From Selaginella moellendorffii (Eukaryota > Streptophyta > Lycopodiopsida > Selaginellales > Selaginellaceae): a DNA stretch of 64,000 nucleotides. The stretch covers positions 114,581 through 178,580 of the forward strand of contig NW_003314404.1 in the NCBI RefSeq assembly GCF_000143415.4. The letters run 5' to 3'. The position numbers and the translations under genes were made by a program. The notes under the pieces are model-generated. The model did no database searches and had not been told where the DNA came from. It saw nothing but the letters and a program-made list of their open reading frames with translations. Positions 1 through 12,700 of this stretch are shown here, one piece after another; positions within the stretch are counted from its first letter, which is position 1, and every line of letters starts with the position of its first letter.

Positions 1-1084
1 AACTTTGCCTGCTGGGCCTCTCACGCGTCTACTCATAGACTCCCAGTCCAAGTGTGGGTGGCACTACCTACTTGGATACCTGGTGTGGCTCAACGAAACC
101 TCGCTCTAAGCCCATGGCTAGAGCACCCAAAGTGGGAAGGCGGGGAGAGTACCCATGAGGCCGCGTAGGGCCACGGTGTTCCGAAATGTTGTCCCAAAGG
201 CCTAGACTGTGGAAAGGAAGAGGAGTAGTCCTTTGGTGTAGTGACCAAGGATACAGTCGAGTGGTGAGGAAGTCCTAGAGGACTGTGGGACTTAATGGTC
301 GAGCCTGTGGGCCTCGATCCAGTGGCAGTGTTGGCGAACACGGCCAGGGGCAGAAAGGGACTTGGTGAAGACCGGAAAAGGGATATTGGGGAAGGCTATT
401 CCCCATGTCTGTGGGCATCCTAAGGATGCTAAGGAGTGGATCTGGAATGATCACTCTTGGACGAATGGCCCAGTCCTTGAGAGATGGGACTGTGATGCAG
501 GTGGTGTTAGACCTCCGGTGTGACCAAGGTAAAGGGGCATGGCCTTAGCATAACGGGCTGATATGTCGGTGGTACCTTGGGGTGTCGGTCATGGGATCGG
601 ACACGTGGAGCACTTGGATCAAGTGTAAAGGTTGAGTGGTGGGGATGCCATTCTCGGGGCTAGCAAGCCCAAGTCTGAAATAGGACTTATGGAGGTTGTG
701 AGTGAGACTCCTCCAAGTGGTTGGAAGTGTGGTTAAGTGACTAAAGTAGAATGGAAAATTTAGTCGCTTACACCAACCTAGTACTATTCAAACTCAAAGA
801 CGCTTAACCCTAAATATCCCAAAACCCTTAACCGATTGGAAAAGAGGGTGCACTCTTATTCATAGGCTATTATTTCATATCTCAAATGACACATAATTAT
901 CACCTTTCAAATGTGTAGAGGCATCTCTTAACAAAACCTTCACACAAATATTAGTGATAAAGGAGTTAAGCTTCATGATGAGATAGAATTTACCATCCTA
1001 GATAATGCATCAGCTTACCTCCATATTTGTATTGGATCTTAACAACCATTTCCTATAGAAACTCTTGCCAACAAGCAAGGCAGC
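1..1084. other. Unassigned repeat-like sequence, no gene
   Basis: No coding frame resembles a known protein. Base composition shifts from GC-rich (1-720) to AT-rich (780-1084). An imperfect inverted repeat occupies 735-745 and 759-769 (AAGTGACTAAA against TTTAGTCGCTT, one mismatch). Lying beside a gypsy pol remnant, it may be part of the same or another decayed transposon, but nothing here proves that. Confidence 0.4.
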
Positions 1085-2140
1085 CTCAAAGATATTTTTG
1101 ACAATTGAAATATTAGAGACACTAATGCTTTGAATTCATATAGAAGTTTGATCTATACAGATGATGTTGCCATTCCTTCATAGCGGCAATTATATCATAT
1201 AAGTCTTTGTCTCAAGTAGGCCAATTATGTTGTGTAGCATCAAACTTGTGACTCATATACGCAAGAGGATGCCCAGCTTGAAGCAATATGGCCCCATTAA
1301 CAATATCAAATACATTTGTTTCAACCACAAGAGGCTCCTCAAGATAAAAAATCTTCAACACAAAAACAAAGATACAATATTGCTTCAAATGCTAAAATAC
1401 CATTTGATATTTCTCATACCAATTATAATAGTAGTATGTTTTGATGTGTTTTGGAGAAGATTGGTCAAGGGAATAGTTATTTGTGAAAAATCCTTTATAA
1501 ATCGTCGAAAAACTTTAGCCATACCAAGGAAATTATAGAGATCAATGCACAGTTAAAGGTATTAACCACAACTTGGATCTTTGTAGGATCAACTTTCACA
1601 TCATATACTAAAATCAAATGCTTAAAATATCCAATTTCCTTTAAGAAAAACTTGCACTTAGATAACTTTGAGTATAGCTTGTTGTCCCTCAAAAGTTGCA
1701 AAACACTTCACACATATGTCTTATGTTCCTCTATTGAAAAGCTGAATACCAAGATATCATCAAAATAATAATTCTCAAGTAAAGCTGTAAAAATTGATTT
1801 ATCAACTTCTAAAAAGTTGTAGGAGCAATTGTTAAACCAAATGGCATTACCAAAAACTTGTAGTGACCTATCCTTATCTAAAATACAGTCTTTAGAACAT
1901 CCTTTGACCTGACACAAATTTGATGATACCTTTACCTCAAATCAATCTTTGTAAAATATTGAGCACCATGAAGACAATCAAGTAAATCATTAATACTAGA
2001 ATATTAATGATATTTTCGTATATATTCTTAATTATCCTATCATTCAATCCCTTATAGTTCACACAAAGATGCTATATACCATCTTCCTTCTTGACCATCA
2101 CCACAAAAGGAGCCCAAAAAGACTTGCTTATTCATGACTA
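1085..2140 (-). pseudogene. Ty3/gypsy retrotransposon pol fragment (reverse transcriptase and RNase H), decayed
   Basis: Read on the minus strand from 2140 down, broken frames recover the Ty3/gypsy reverse transcriptase in order: the finger motif APFVVMVKKEDG with HLCVNYKGLN after it (about 2115-2040), MPFGLTIAPTTF (from 1846), the active-site region YYFDDILVFS (about 1770-1740) and LLRDNKLYSKLSKCKFFLKE (1695-1635). RNase H-like sequence follows (ETNVFDIVNGAILLQAGHPL, then AYMSHK, about 1320-1245). Stops and frameshifts interrupt every segment, and the second residue of the YxDD box is F. Gag, protease and integrase were not found. It ends abruptly at the old LTR starting near 2147, so it is truncated there. 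It encodes no working protein; the assignment rests on motif order. Confidence 0.85.
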
Positions 2141-2146
2141 TTATAG

Positions 2147-2650
2147 TGTATGTGGTTTTCATCCATTTACTCTATGGTGATTTACTATAGATGGAACCTA
2201 AACCCTCTATGTGTCATATGCTATATGCCATGGCCATATGCCTTGTGTCCAAGGACAATATAGTAGAAGCCAAGTTTCAAAGCCTTTGGGCCACTAAATG
2301 AAGGAACAAAGCTAAACTCCTAAATATAAAGACTGGAGCATGGAAAGATTTATGAGTATATAGCCCAAGGAGTGAAGGGATAGAAGTATGGAGTGACTGA
2401 TAACAGTCTTAAAGCATCTAACATCCTAATGTCAGGATTAGCATGCAAAATGGAACCAAACGAAATCTAACATCATTTTAGCATACCGGTGGCCTAATGT
2501 AAGAATATAGGTACTTCACCAACTAGCATGGTGCAGAACTTGGGTTTAGACCCAAACTAAATGTAGAACAAAGACAGACATATAAGCAAGAGTTATGCCT
2601 CAAGTTGGTCAATCATACTTGACTTACCCACTATCTTTATTATATATTTA
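2147..2650 (-). repeat. Old degenerate LTR, left part (split by the younger element)
   Basis: This stretch aligns collinearly with the start of the younger LTR at 2651 but with many substitutions: GTATGTGGTTTT matches GCGCACGTGGTTTT, and the shared blocks around CATACCGGTGGCCTAA and CCAACTAGCATGG are easy to see. Many differences are C-to-T or G-to-A, as expected of an old methylated repeat. It stops at the ATTTA target duplication (2646-2650), and the homology resumes at 15031. The younger element therefore landed inside this older family member. Confidence 0.85.
2646..2650. repeat. Target site duplication ATTTA (left)
   Basis: ATTTA directly precedes LTR 1 and is repeated at 15026-15030 directly after LTR 3. 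In the old LTR the joined site corresponds to CATTTGGAAC of the family sequence. Confidence 0.88.
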
Positions 2651-3794
2651 TGTAGCGCACGTGGTTTTGACCCTTTATCCTATGATGATTTACCATAGGA
2701 TAACACCACGAAGCGGAACCTAAACCCTCTTTGTGCCACGTGACAGATGCCACGTGTCACATGCCACGTGTCCATGCCACGTGTCCATAGGAACCCGAGG
2801 TTCAGGGCCTTGGGCCACTGAACAAAGGAACGGTGCCAAACTCCCAAGCATGGAGCCAAGGAGTGATGGAACCGAACCACGGAGCAACTCCCGAGCATAA
2901 AGCCCAAGGAGCGAAGGGACAGGAGCCCGGAGCGACTTGGAACAGTCCTAGAGTAACCAGCATCCCAATGCTAGGACTAGCACGCAGAACGGAGCCAAAC
3001 GGAGTTTGGCGCTATTTCGGCATACCGGTGGCCTAACGCGAGGACATGGGTACTCCACCAACTAGCATGGAATGGAGCTTGGGCTTAGACCCAAGCCGGA
3101 CGCAGAACAAGGACAGGCACGCAAGCGGAAGCTAGACTATGCCTCAGGTTGGTCGGCCATGCCCGACCTACCCACTATCCCTACTATACATTTGGAACCC
3201 CCTATAGCCCCCCCCCCTTGAGGAACACACGCTTTGGGCTTTCACCCCAAGCCTCCCTTAGTATCAAGAGTTAGTCTCTGGGACAAGCTCGAAACTTACT
3301 AAATATGGAATGGCGCTAGATTGCGAATTTGGACACGGGACGAACACCATTGTGTTCAGGCCGATCTCTACATTCCGTAGATATGCCAAATGAGCAGATC
3401 TAGACACTTTCCATAAATAGCATTTGGAACCAAAATGAGACTAACACAAAGGGCATGATAGCGAGGGTGTTTGGCAAACACGGTAAGCTATCATCCAGCG
3501 ATATTGAGGGACCAATCTCAATACGCGAGGGTTCTTGTCAAGCCAGTGCAAGACAGAGCAAAAGAGAACTAAGAGCCAGGCCGAGTATGCTCAGCTAGAA
3601 ACACATAGGAGTTCTTACCTTATGTCCATCTGGCTAAGTACAGGTGCTAAGCCCAGTAAACTAACACTTAAACAAGAGGGGCTGATAAAGGGAACCAGCA
3701 ATACCGACCTCCTGCCATCGTGGCAGTAAGGTAAGAGTGTCCGTAAGGACTGGTCGACAGGTAACTTTCGATACCCGAAGTCACATGCGCGACA
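2651..3794 (-). repeat. LTR 1 (3' LTR of the composite)
   Basis: 1,144 bp, TG...CA ends. It holds five CACGTG palindromes (2658, 2737, 2751, 2765, 2778); the last four are spaced 13-14 bp. A run of 10 C lies near 3208-3217. Bases shared with LTR 3 but not LTR 2 occur in at least eight places. Confidence 0.9.
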
Positions 3795-3810
3795 CTCTCC
3801 CCCCCTAGGG
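3795..3810 (-). other. Polypurine tract of internal A
   Basis: The minus strand reads CCCTAGGGGGGGAGAG directly before the LTR start TGTCGCGC, the expected place and composition for the plus-strand primer of an LTR retrotransposon. Internal B lacks it through a deletion. Confidence 0.75.
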
Positions 3811-6800
3811 AAGATCGACGTCCTCGTCGATGCACACTCGAGTCTAGAATACCGCCAAGGAAACAACTCCAGAAAAAGTTCACGGTACTCACACTATGTG
3901 AGAAATGCACCAACTTAAATGAGTTAGGGGGCAACCTCTTTGTCTAACGCGGATGCGCTACCAGCTCAGACACCTTCCGACCGTCGCCGACAAGGAAATG
4001 ACCAACGGAGTCAGCCACCCCTGCTGCTCTGGGAGTCACCCAGCTACAAAAGTGTGATACACCCCTGCCCGCAAGGACATAGAGAGAGAAGCCAAAGGCC
4101 CCAACCCTCCTGAGCAAAGAAACCAAACCCGTCGGTAAGGTTTAGATAGACTACTGTAAACAGGCAGTTAGAGTTGTTTACACGGTCACGCCCTTTCAAC
4201 GGAATAAGGAACATCGACAGAGAGGCGGGTTATGTGACCAGTCCACAGTAGCTATCCCATGACTAGAGATTTCAACATGCACACGAAGTGCCGAAGCCAG
4301 TCTGCCTATACTGGTCCAAACTCAAAGATCAATAGATAGACAATATCAAAGTCATAGACAATGATATCTTAGAGACTTAATTATCAGTGAGTATATCTTA
4401 GATTAGAACACAAAAGTATTCCAGGTAAGTTATCATCCGATAAACTAGTATTATAGTATATGAACCACCAAGATCATCAGAATTGGTAAACATAGGATTC
4501 ACCATCAAACAAAATTCAATAGCAAGTATATCATCAAGTAAACTCAATGATAAAGCTTAACTATTAAAGATTGCAGACAGAATGCCAAACAACTTACGAA
4601 AGATAACTCAAAGAACACAAAGTATTATTGATTAACAAGCACAATGCTCGCGAATGTATCACCCGAAGGAAATAACATCCCAACCTATCAGAACTAACTC
4701 AAGCAATAATCAACAGAAGAGAATGAATGTGGTAAGACCAACAAACACTCATTCCTGCCAACTAACACAAAAGCCAATCTGAATAGATCCTAGCCAACAA
4801 TACCAAGGAACTCAAGTTGCATAAGCAAGTGTCAGCAACATCCTACTGATGTCTCTAACCCAAGAGACCAATCCAGAGCAAATCACAAAAAATATGTGGT
4901 ATTGCGAAAGGCCAAAAGCCATCAAAAAGAACAACCAACTATCATGAAATATTGTCAATCATCCCATCAATAAAGAGATGCATAATCATTGTCAAAGAAG
5001 GAATCCACCATCCCGCAGAATGGCAAATCATTCTATATTAACAATAATCAAGCAAAACTTGTGATAAAGATAATCAACTACCCTAGATGATAGTCAATCA
5101 TCACCAATGATTGCTAGATGCAAATACTAACTTCATCGAAGCTAACAAGCCAAAATGTCTTCCCCAACAACTTCTAACCAATGGTCCACAAGCATGAAAG
5201 CTCAAGGAACCAAAAGCTCGAAGAAGCTTATAGCCAAGTCTTGCCTAACAATGATCACGAGTCTCGCATGAACTAACTTCAATGCTAAAGAAGAAATCGT
5301 GGTACAACCCACAATATCCTCCTCAACACATCCATAAGCTAAACTTCTTAGTGCAAAGCTAATGAAGAGCATGTCTGCATCAATCCAAAAGCTAAGCATA
5401 ACAAAGCTATGCTCAACAAGTGATCACCAAACGATCCTCCATGAATCCATCTATAGCAAGACGTAACTCACTTCATAACAAGCACAAGAAGAATCATCAA
5501 TGATCGATATATTCCAACTCAAATCCAATAAGGATTCAAACATTCCAATATCAATCACTAATTCTTCTGCTTGTAGAGTTAGCATAGTCCACGACTGAAT
5601 CACTTTTCAAGGAAAAGCCAAAGCTCAACCCCTACTAAATAACCTCGTCTAGAACACAACTAATTCAAACTTGTCATTCCGCTTGTTTGAACGTCAACAC
5701 AGTTGCTAACTAGCAAATGCACGAATGCCAATAACACAAAGCCATAGCCAAATCATCAACACTATTTTCATCGAGACTAATGAAACGCAATATCAATCCT
5801 AAGGATAGACATCTCATCTCACTTGAATCTCAACGTCAATAGTATCAATGACAAGGCATCACCTCAATGCCATCAACATCAGAACAAAGCTAAAAGAAAG
5901 CAAGAGTGAATCACCACTCAAAACTCTCTTGCAACCAAGCTAACCAAGGCCGAAAATACTTTACTCAGTATCTGAGACCAATTCTTCAGCAAAACTCAGT
6001 TACAGATAACACTTCCTCAAGGAGTGAATCACCACGTCCAAGACTCAATGAAATCCAACACTATGAAATAAACGCAACTAAATGATATCAACAGAGGTAG
6101 AGTCGACATGCCAACATGGAAAACCCATGTAAGTCTAACGACACGATCCTCCGCAACACCATCCGGCAAAGCAAGCCCATCACTGCTAAATCATCATCAA
6201 GTGAAGCAAGTATCAACAGTCCTCAACGAAGTCTACTAGCAATCACTAGTCGCAAAGCAACTAACAACCACTCTTCAACTTGTCTCCACAAGACCCAAAC
6301 ACTGAACTCATGCCATTGAGTCATACACTTGTCCAACATGAACGTAATACTCTAGGTACGAGATAAAAGTTCATTGACAAGCACAAACTAAATGACCACT
6401 CGAATCCAACTCAACCGCAATAAGCTCACTAATGCATTTAGCCAACAGCTCTGAGCATGCCTTAGAAGAGGCTAACTATGCATGATCAACACTTAGTCGA
6501 AACTAAAGTGAAGACCATGAGATGGACTCATATCGGTACACAACCTCCTCATAGACAAAGCTATAGTACGGGTACCAACATCTCAAAGTCAAATAACTAA
6601 GTTGAACATCACCATCCTCAGCCAAGGCGCAGGGCCACCAAGACCAAGTCAAGATCAGTGAGAGCTCACTACTCTCATAGAGTCTAACAAAATGCAAAGT
6701 GCAACCTGCCACCAAGCATAACGCTACAAAAGAAAGGCACAAGGGTCACCTTTCTAGAAAAGCGCAACGGCCACTTTTCTACACCAACTCCAGACTCTAT

Positions 6801-8760
6801 CCAACTCAATTGCCTTAGCCCCAAAAGTCAGCATCCCTTTCAGGCCGCATCATACAAACTACATACTAAAGTTTAAGCCAACCGAAGTCAACTCCAACCC
6901 CTTCACTAGTTTGTACTGGCTTACGAAAATGGAATGGTTTTCGAGCAAAGTGACCAACAGATCAGCCATTGGAAAAGTCTAAGAAAATTTGTGGAAAATT
7001 TTCCATCCTAGAGAAAGAATGACTCTCAGTCCAGGAATGCAAACTTTCAAGACTCAACCAACTTCCTCCTACTTAACAACTTTCACATAGGCTCACCTTA
7101 ACACAAATTCTCATGACCCATAGTATGCTTAAGCCTTGAACATCTTTTTGCCCATATATCCAACATCCAACACCAACATCCACAAAATGCAAAGTGAACA
7201 TCCAAGGTTTGATCACGAAGCCCACATCTTCGGATATCCACATTGCACTAACACTTTTCTTCAACCACCTTCAAGATCCAATGTGAAGCTAAAACACTAA
7301 CAAGAAAAATGACATGGAAAATCAAGCTTAAGGAAAATTCCTCATCACTCGAAATAACAATATCATCTCCACTAGCACAAGTGCTAACAATGTCAATGCC
7401 TCAACTACACACCTTCTCCATCCAATAATCTACTCCAAGTGCTAACGGATAAACCAACAAGCTATAGCAAATGAATGCTACAACCCTTTTTTAACACCTT
7501 ATGGGCAAACCCTCAAGGAAACAAGGAACCAACTTAAGCTTAGCACAATGGACCACTATTGAGAATCCAGTCAAAGCTACTACAATGCTACTTCGTGCAA
7601 GTAGACTAGCTTTACTATCAACCACTTTGGGGTTGATCATCATTTAACTAAGCAACTTCGTAAACACATTGCTCATTATCACATGGATATGATATAAAGA
7701 TCACAATGACTTGATCATCAATTGAGCAACACTATGAGCAATACCTATGTCATTACTTCAAAGGTTTATGTGACTATCAAGTGCCAACTCGATTCGACAA
7801 AATGCAACATAAATGCCACACTCCACCGATAGAGACTTACAACATTTAACACCACTAACTTTTGTTCACAACACGGACAAGCTCATGCCACTCTCTTTCC
7901 GACCAAACTCAAAACTAATCCAACACTAAACTACTCAAGGAGCAATAGCAAGGTTCCTCAGAAAAGAATTGAGCATTGCAACCAAAGTCTTCAATAGCAA
8001 GTTTAGACAAAATGGTTTAGCGCTTCACTGCTATCCATCCCACAACTCACTATTTGTAAGACTATCATTTCCAACATGCACCAAGATAGGGACTCTTGAT
8101 TGCATAATGTGAACACGAGCAATGAGTCACACCTTGTTGCAAATCATCTCTCCAAGAGAAAATGATTTACGTGTTTGATCCTTCGTCCCCGATAACTCTC
8201 TTTTCGGTCTCATCTTTGACTAAACCTCAAGCTTGCTTTCGCACTGCCTTCAGTCCAATCCAAGAAAAGTTTATGAGAGAACACGGCAATAACTACTTGA
8301 ACCAATAGACTAATCCCTACAGTCTTGGTTGACTCACTTGTAATCATGCCTAGGAAGGATCCACTAGTGCCGTGCTAAACAGCTACGGACCAGCCTATTT
8401 GCCACTCATAGCAAACCCAGGGAAAGTTTACTTTCACTCATGGTACATGGAACAACTCACCAAACCATCGATAGGCTAACACTAATCCTGCCAACTCAAA
8501 GCGTAACCTTGAGTTGCTAATGTGCCTCACTCACGAGCCCAAGCTCAAACTCGTATGAACGGAACATCTTAATCCCTCTTGTGAGCCCAAGCTCAAGCTC
8601 ACAGAATATGGTACAACAAGGTGACCAAATCCATACCCAAGGAACGTTTGCGAAGTCTTTGCACCCAAACGTGTACCCACTCGGATCATCGTTTTCATCT
8701 CTGCGTATGCAACAAGACTAGTTGCCCAATCTCATTGTATAGTACTCGCTGAGACTCATT
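3811..8760 (-). other. Internal region A of the composite, non-coding
   Basis: About 5 kb with no gag, protease, reverse transcriptase, RNase H or integrase motif on either strand. The longest frames are under 80 codons. It is collinear with internal B from about 4739 to its right end, with scattered substitutions and small indels. The first 940 bp at its left end (3796-4738) are absent from B. A 79-codon frame (6503-6742, minus) recurs in B with about five amino-acid changes, but it opens on TTG and has no known domain, so I do not call it a gene. Confidence 0.75.
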
Positions 8761-8773
8761 CTCTGATACCAAA
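8761..8773 (-). other. Primer binding site of internal A
   Basis: Minus strand reads TTTGGTATCAGAG immediately after LTR 2. TGGTATCAGAG is complementary to the 3' end of plant initiator methionine tRNA, the usual first-strand primer; a 2-nt gap follows the LTR. Confidence 0.82.
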
Positions 8774-9712
8774 TGTAGCGCACGTGGTTTTTACCCTTTA
8801 TCCTATGGTGATTTACCATAGGATAACACCACGAAGCGGAACCTAAACCCTCTTTGTGCCACGTGACAGAGTAACCAGCATCCCAATGCCAGGACTAGCA
8901 CGCAAAACGGAGCCAAACGGAGTCTGACGCTATTTCGGCATACCGGTGGCCTAACGCAAGGATATGGGTACCCCACCAACTAGCATGGAATGGAATTTGG
9001 GCTTAGACCCAAGCCGGACGCAGAACAAGGACAGGCACGCAAGCGGGAGCTAGACTATGCCTCAGGTTGGTCGGCCATGCCCGACCTACCCACTATCCCT
9101 ACTATACATTTGGAACCCCCCATAGCCCCCCCCCCCCTTGAGGAACACACGCTTTGGGCTTTCACCCCAAGCCTCCCTTAGTATCAGGAGTTAGTCTCTG
9201 GGACAAGCTCGAAACTTACTAAATATGGAATGTCCTTAGATTGCGAATTTGGGCACGGGACGAACACCATTGTGTTCAAGCCGATCTCTACATTCCGTAG
9301 ATATGCCAAATGAGCAAATTTGGACACTTTCCATAAATAGCATTTGGGACTGAAATGAGACTAACACAAAGGGCATGATAGCGAGGGTGTTTCAGACACG
9401 GTAAGCTATCATCCGGCGATATTGAGGGACCAATCTCAATACGCGAGGGTTCTTGTCAAGCCAGTGCAAGACAAAGCAAAAGAGAACTAAGAGCCAGGCC
9501 GAGTATGCTCAGCTAGAAACACATAGGAGTTCCTACCTTATGTCCATCTAGCTAAGTACAGGTGCTAAGCCCAGTAAACTAACACTTGAACAAGAGGGGC
9601 TGATAAAGGGAACCAGCAATACCGACCTCCTGCCATCGTGGCAGTAAGGTAAGAGTGTCCGTAAGGACTGGTCGACAGGTAACTTTCGATACCCGAAGTC
9701 ACATGCGCGACA
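8774..9712 (-). repeat. LTR 2 (middle LTR)
   Basis: 939 bp. Compared with LTR 1 it lacks about 205 bp corresponding to 2748-2952, with the junction after 8870 at a 3-bp AGA microhomology. The loss removes three of the four clustered CACGTG motifs. A run of 12 C lies at about 9126-9137. It carries many private substitutions. Confidence 0.9.
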
Positions 9713-12700
9713 CCAACAAACACTCACTCTTGCCAACTATCACAAAAGCCCATCTGAATAGATCCCAGCCAACAGTACCAAGGAACTCAAGTTGCCTAAG
9801 CAAGTGTCAGCAACATCCTACTAATGTCTCAAACCCAAGAGACCAATCCAAAGTAAACCACAAAGAACATGCGGTATTGCGAAAAGCCAAAAGCTATCAA
9901 AGAGAACAACTAACCATCATGAAAGATCATCAATTATCCCATCAAAAAGAAATGCATAATCATTGTTGAAGAAAGAATCTACCATCCCGAAGAACAGCAA
10001 ATCATTCTATACCAACAATAATCAAGCAAAACCCTTGACAAGAATAATCAACTATCTTAGATGATAATTAATCATCACCAATGATTGTCAGATGCAAATA
10101 CTAACTTCATCGAAGCTAACAAGCCAAAATGCCCTCCCCAACAACTTCTAACAAATGGAACAGCGAGCATAAAGCTCAAAGAACCAAAAGCTCAAAGAAG
10201 TCTATAGCCAAGTCATATTTAGTAATGATCACGAGTCTTGCATGAACTAACTTCAATGCTAAGAAGAAATTATGGTACAATCCATAATATCCTCTTCAAC
10301 ACATCCATAAGCTAAACTTCAGAATGCAAAGCTAATGAAGAGCATGTCTGCATCAATCCAAAAGCTAAGCATAACGAAGCTATACTCAACAAACGATCCT
10401 CCATGAATCCATCTATAGAAAGACGTAAGTCACTTCATAACAAGCACAAAAAGAATCATCAATGATCAATATATTCCAATTCAAATCCAATAAGGATTCA
10501 AACATTCAAACATCGATCACTAACTCTTCCACTTATAGAGTTAGCATAGTCCATGACTAAATCATTTTTCAAAGAAAAGCTCAAAGCTCAACCTCTACTA
10601 AACAACTTTGTCTAGAACACAACTAACTCAAACTTGTCACTTAGATCATTTGAACGTCAACATAGTTGCTAACTAGCAAATGCACGAATGCTAATAACAC
10701 AAAGCTATAGCCAAATCATCAACACTATCTTCATCAAGAGCAATGAAACTCAATATCAATCCTAAGGATAGATATATCATCTCACCTGAATCTCAACATC
10801 AATAATATCAATGACAATGCATCACCTCAATGCTATCAACATCAAAACAAAGCTAAAAGAAAGCAAGAGTGAATCACCACTCAAAACTCTCTCTTGCAAC
10901 CAAGCTAACCAAAGTCGAAGATACTTTAGTCAGTATCCGAGACTAGTTCTTCAACATTACTCAGGTACAGATAACACTTCCTCAAGGAGTGCATCACCAC
11001 GTCCAAGTCTCAATGAAATCCAACACTATGAACTAAACGCAACCAAATGATACTAACAGAGGTAGAGTCGACATGCCAACATGGAAAACCCATGTAAGTC
11101 AAATGACACGATCCTCTGCAATACCATCCGGTAAAGTAAACCCATCACTGCTAAATCTTCATCAAGCGAAGCAAGTGTCCAAAGCCCTTGACAAAGTCTA
11201 CAAGCAATCACTAGTTGCAAAGCAACCAACAATCACTTGTCTTGCCTTTCACAAGACCCAAACACTAACTCATGCCATTGAGTTACACACTTGTCCAACA
11301 TGAACGTAATACCCCAAATATGAGATAAAGGTTCATGGACAAGCACAAACTAAATGACCACTCGAATCCAACTTAACCGCAATAAGCTCACCAATGCATT
11401 TAGCCACTAGCTCTGAGCATGCCTTGAAGAGGCTAGCTATGCATGACCAACACTTAGCCGAAACTAAAGCGAAGACCATGAGATGGACTCATATTGGTAC
11501 ACAACCTCCTCATAGACAAAACTACAGTATGGGTACCAACATCTCAAACTCAAACAACTAAGTTGAACATCACCATCCTCAGCCAAGGCGCAGGGCCACC
11601 AAGACCAAGTCAAGATCAGTGAGAGCTCACTACTCTCATAGAGTCTAATAAAATGCAAAGTGCAACCTGCCACCAAGCATAACGCTACAAAAGAAAGGCA
11701 CAAGGGTCACCTTTCTAGAAAAGTGCAACGGCCACTTTTCTACACTAACTCCAGACTCTATCCAACTCAATTGCCTTAGCCCCAAAAGTCAGCATCCCTT
11801 TCAGGCCGCATCATACAAACTACATACTAAAGTTTAAGCCAACCGAAGTCAACTCCAACCCCTTCACTAGTTTGTACTGGCTTACGAAAATGGAATGGTT
11901 TTCGAGCAAAGTGACCAACAGATCAGCCATTGGAAAAGTCTAAGAAATTTTGTGGAAAATCTTTCCATCCCAGAGAAAGAATGACTCTCAATCCAGGAAT
12001 ACAAACTTTCAAGACTCAACCAACTTCCTCCTACTTAACAACTTCACATAGGCTCACTTCAACACAAATTCTCATGACCCATATTATGCTTAAGCCTCGA
12101 ACGTCTTTTTGCCCATTCTTTCAACATCCAACACCGACGTCCGCAGAATGCAAAATGAACATCTAAAGTTTGATCATAAAGACCATATCTTTGGATATTC
12201 ACATTGCACTAACACTCTTCTTCAACCACCTTCAAGATCCAATGTGAAACTAAAACACTAACAAGAAAAAATGACATGGAAAATCAAGCTCTAAGGAAAA
12301 TTCCTCATCACTCGAAGTAACAATGCCACTTCCACTAACACAAGTGCTAGTGATGTCAATGCCCCAACTACACATCTTCTCCATCCAACAATCTACTCTA
12401 AGTGTTAACAGATCAATTAATAAACTATAGCAACTAAATGCTACAACCCTTTTCCAACACCTTAGTGGGCAAATTCAAGGAAACAAGGAACCAACTTAAG
12501 CTTAGCATAATGGACCACCAACGAGAATCCAGTCAAAGCTACTACAATGCTACTTTATGCAAGTAGACTAGCTTCACCATCAACCACTTTGGGGTTGATC
12601 ATCATTTAACCAGGCAACTTCGTAAACACATTGCTCATTATCACATGGATATGATATAAGTATCACAATGATTTGATCATCAATTGAGCAACACCACGAA

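Noticed and set aside
2651-3794. Solo LTR with separate neighbouring insertions at 8.8 and 13.9 kb
   Set aside because: One shared ATTTA pair flanks only the outermost ends, and the internals carry primer sites in the right places, so it is one composite.
6503-6742. 79-codon minus-strand frame conserved in both internal regions (also 11464-11703)
   Set aside because: It opens on TTG, has no domain, and conservation is expected because the two internals are copies of one element; changes are not clearly synonymous.
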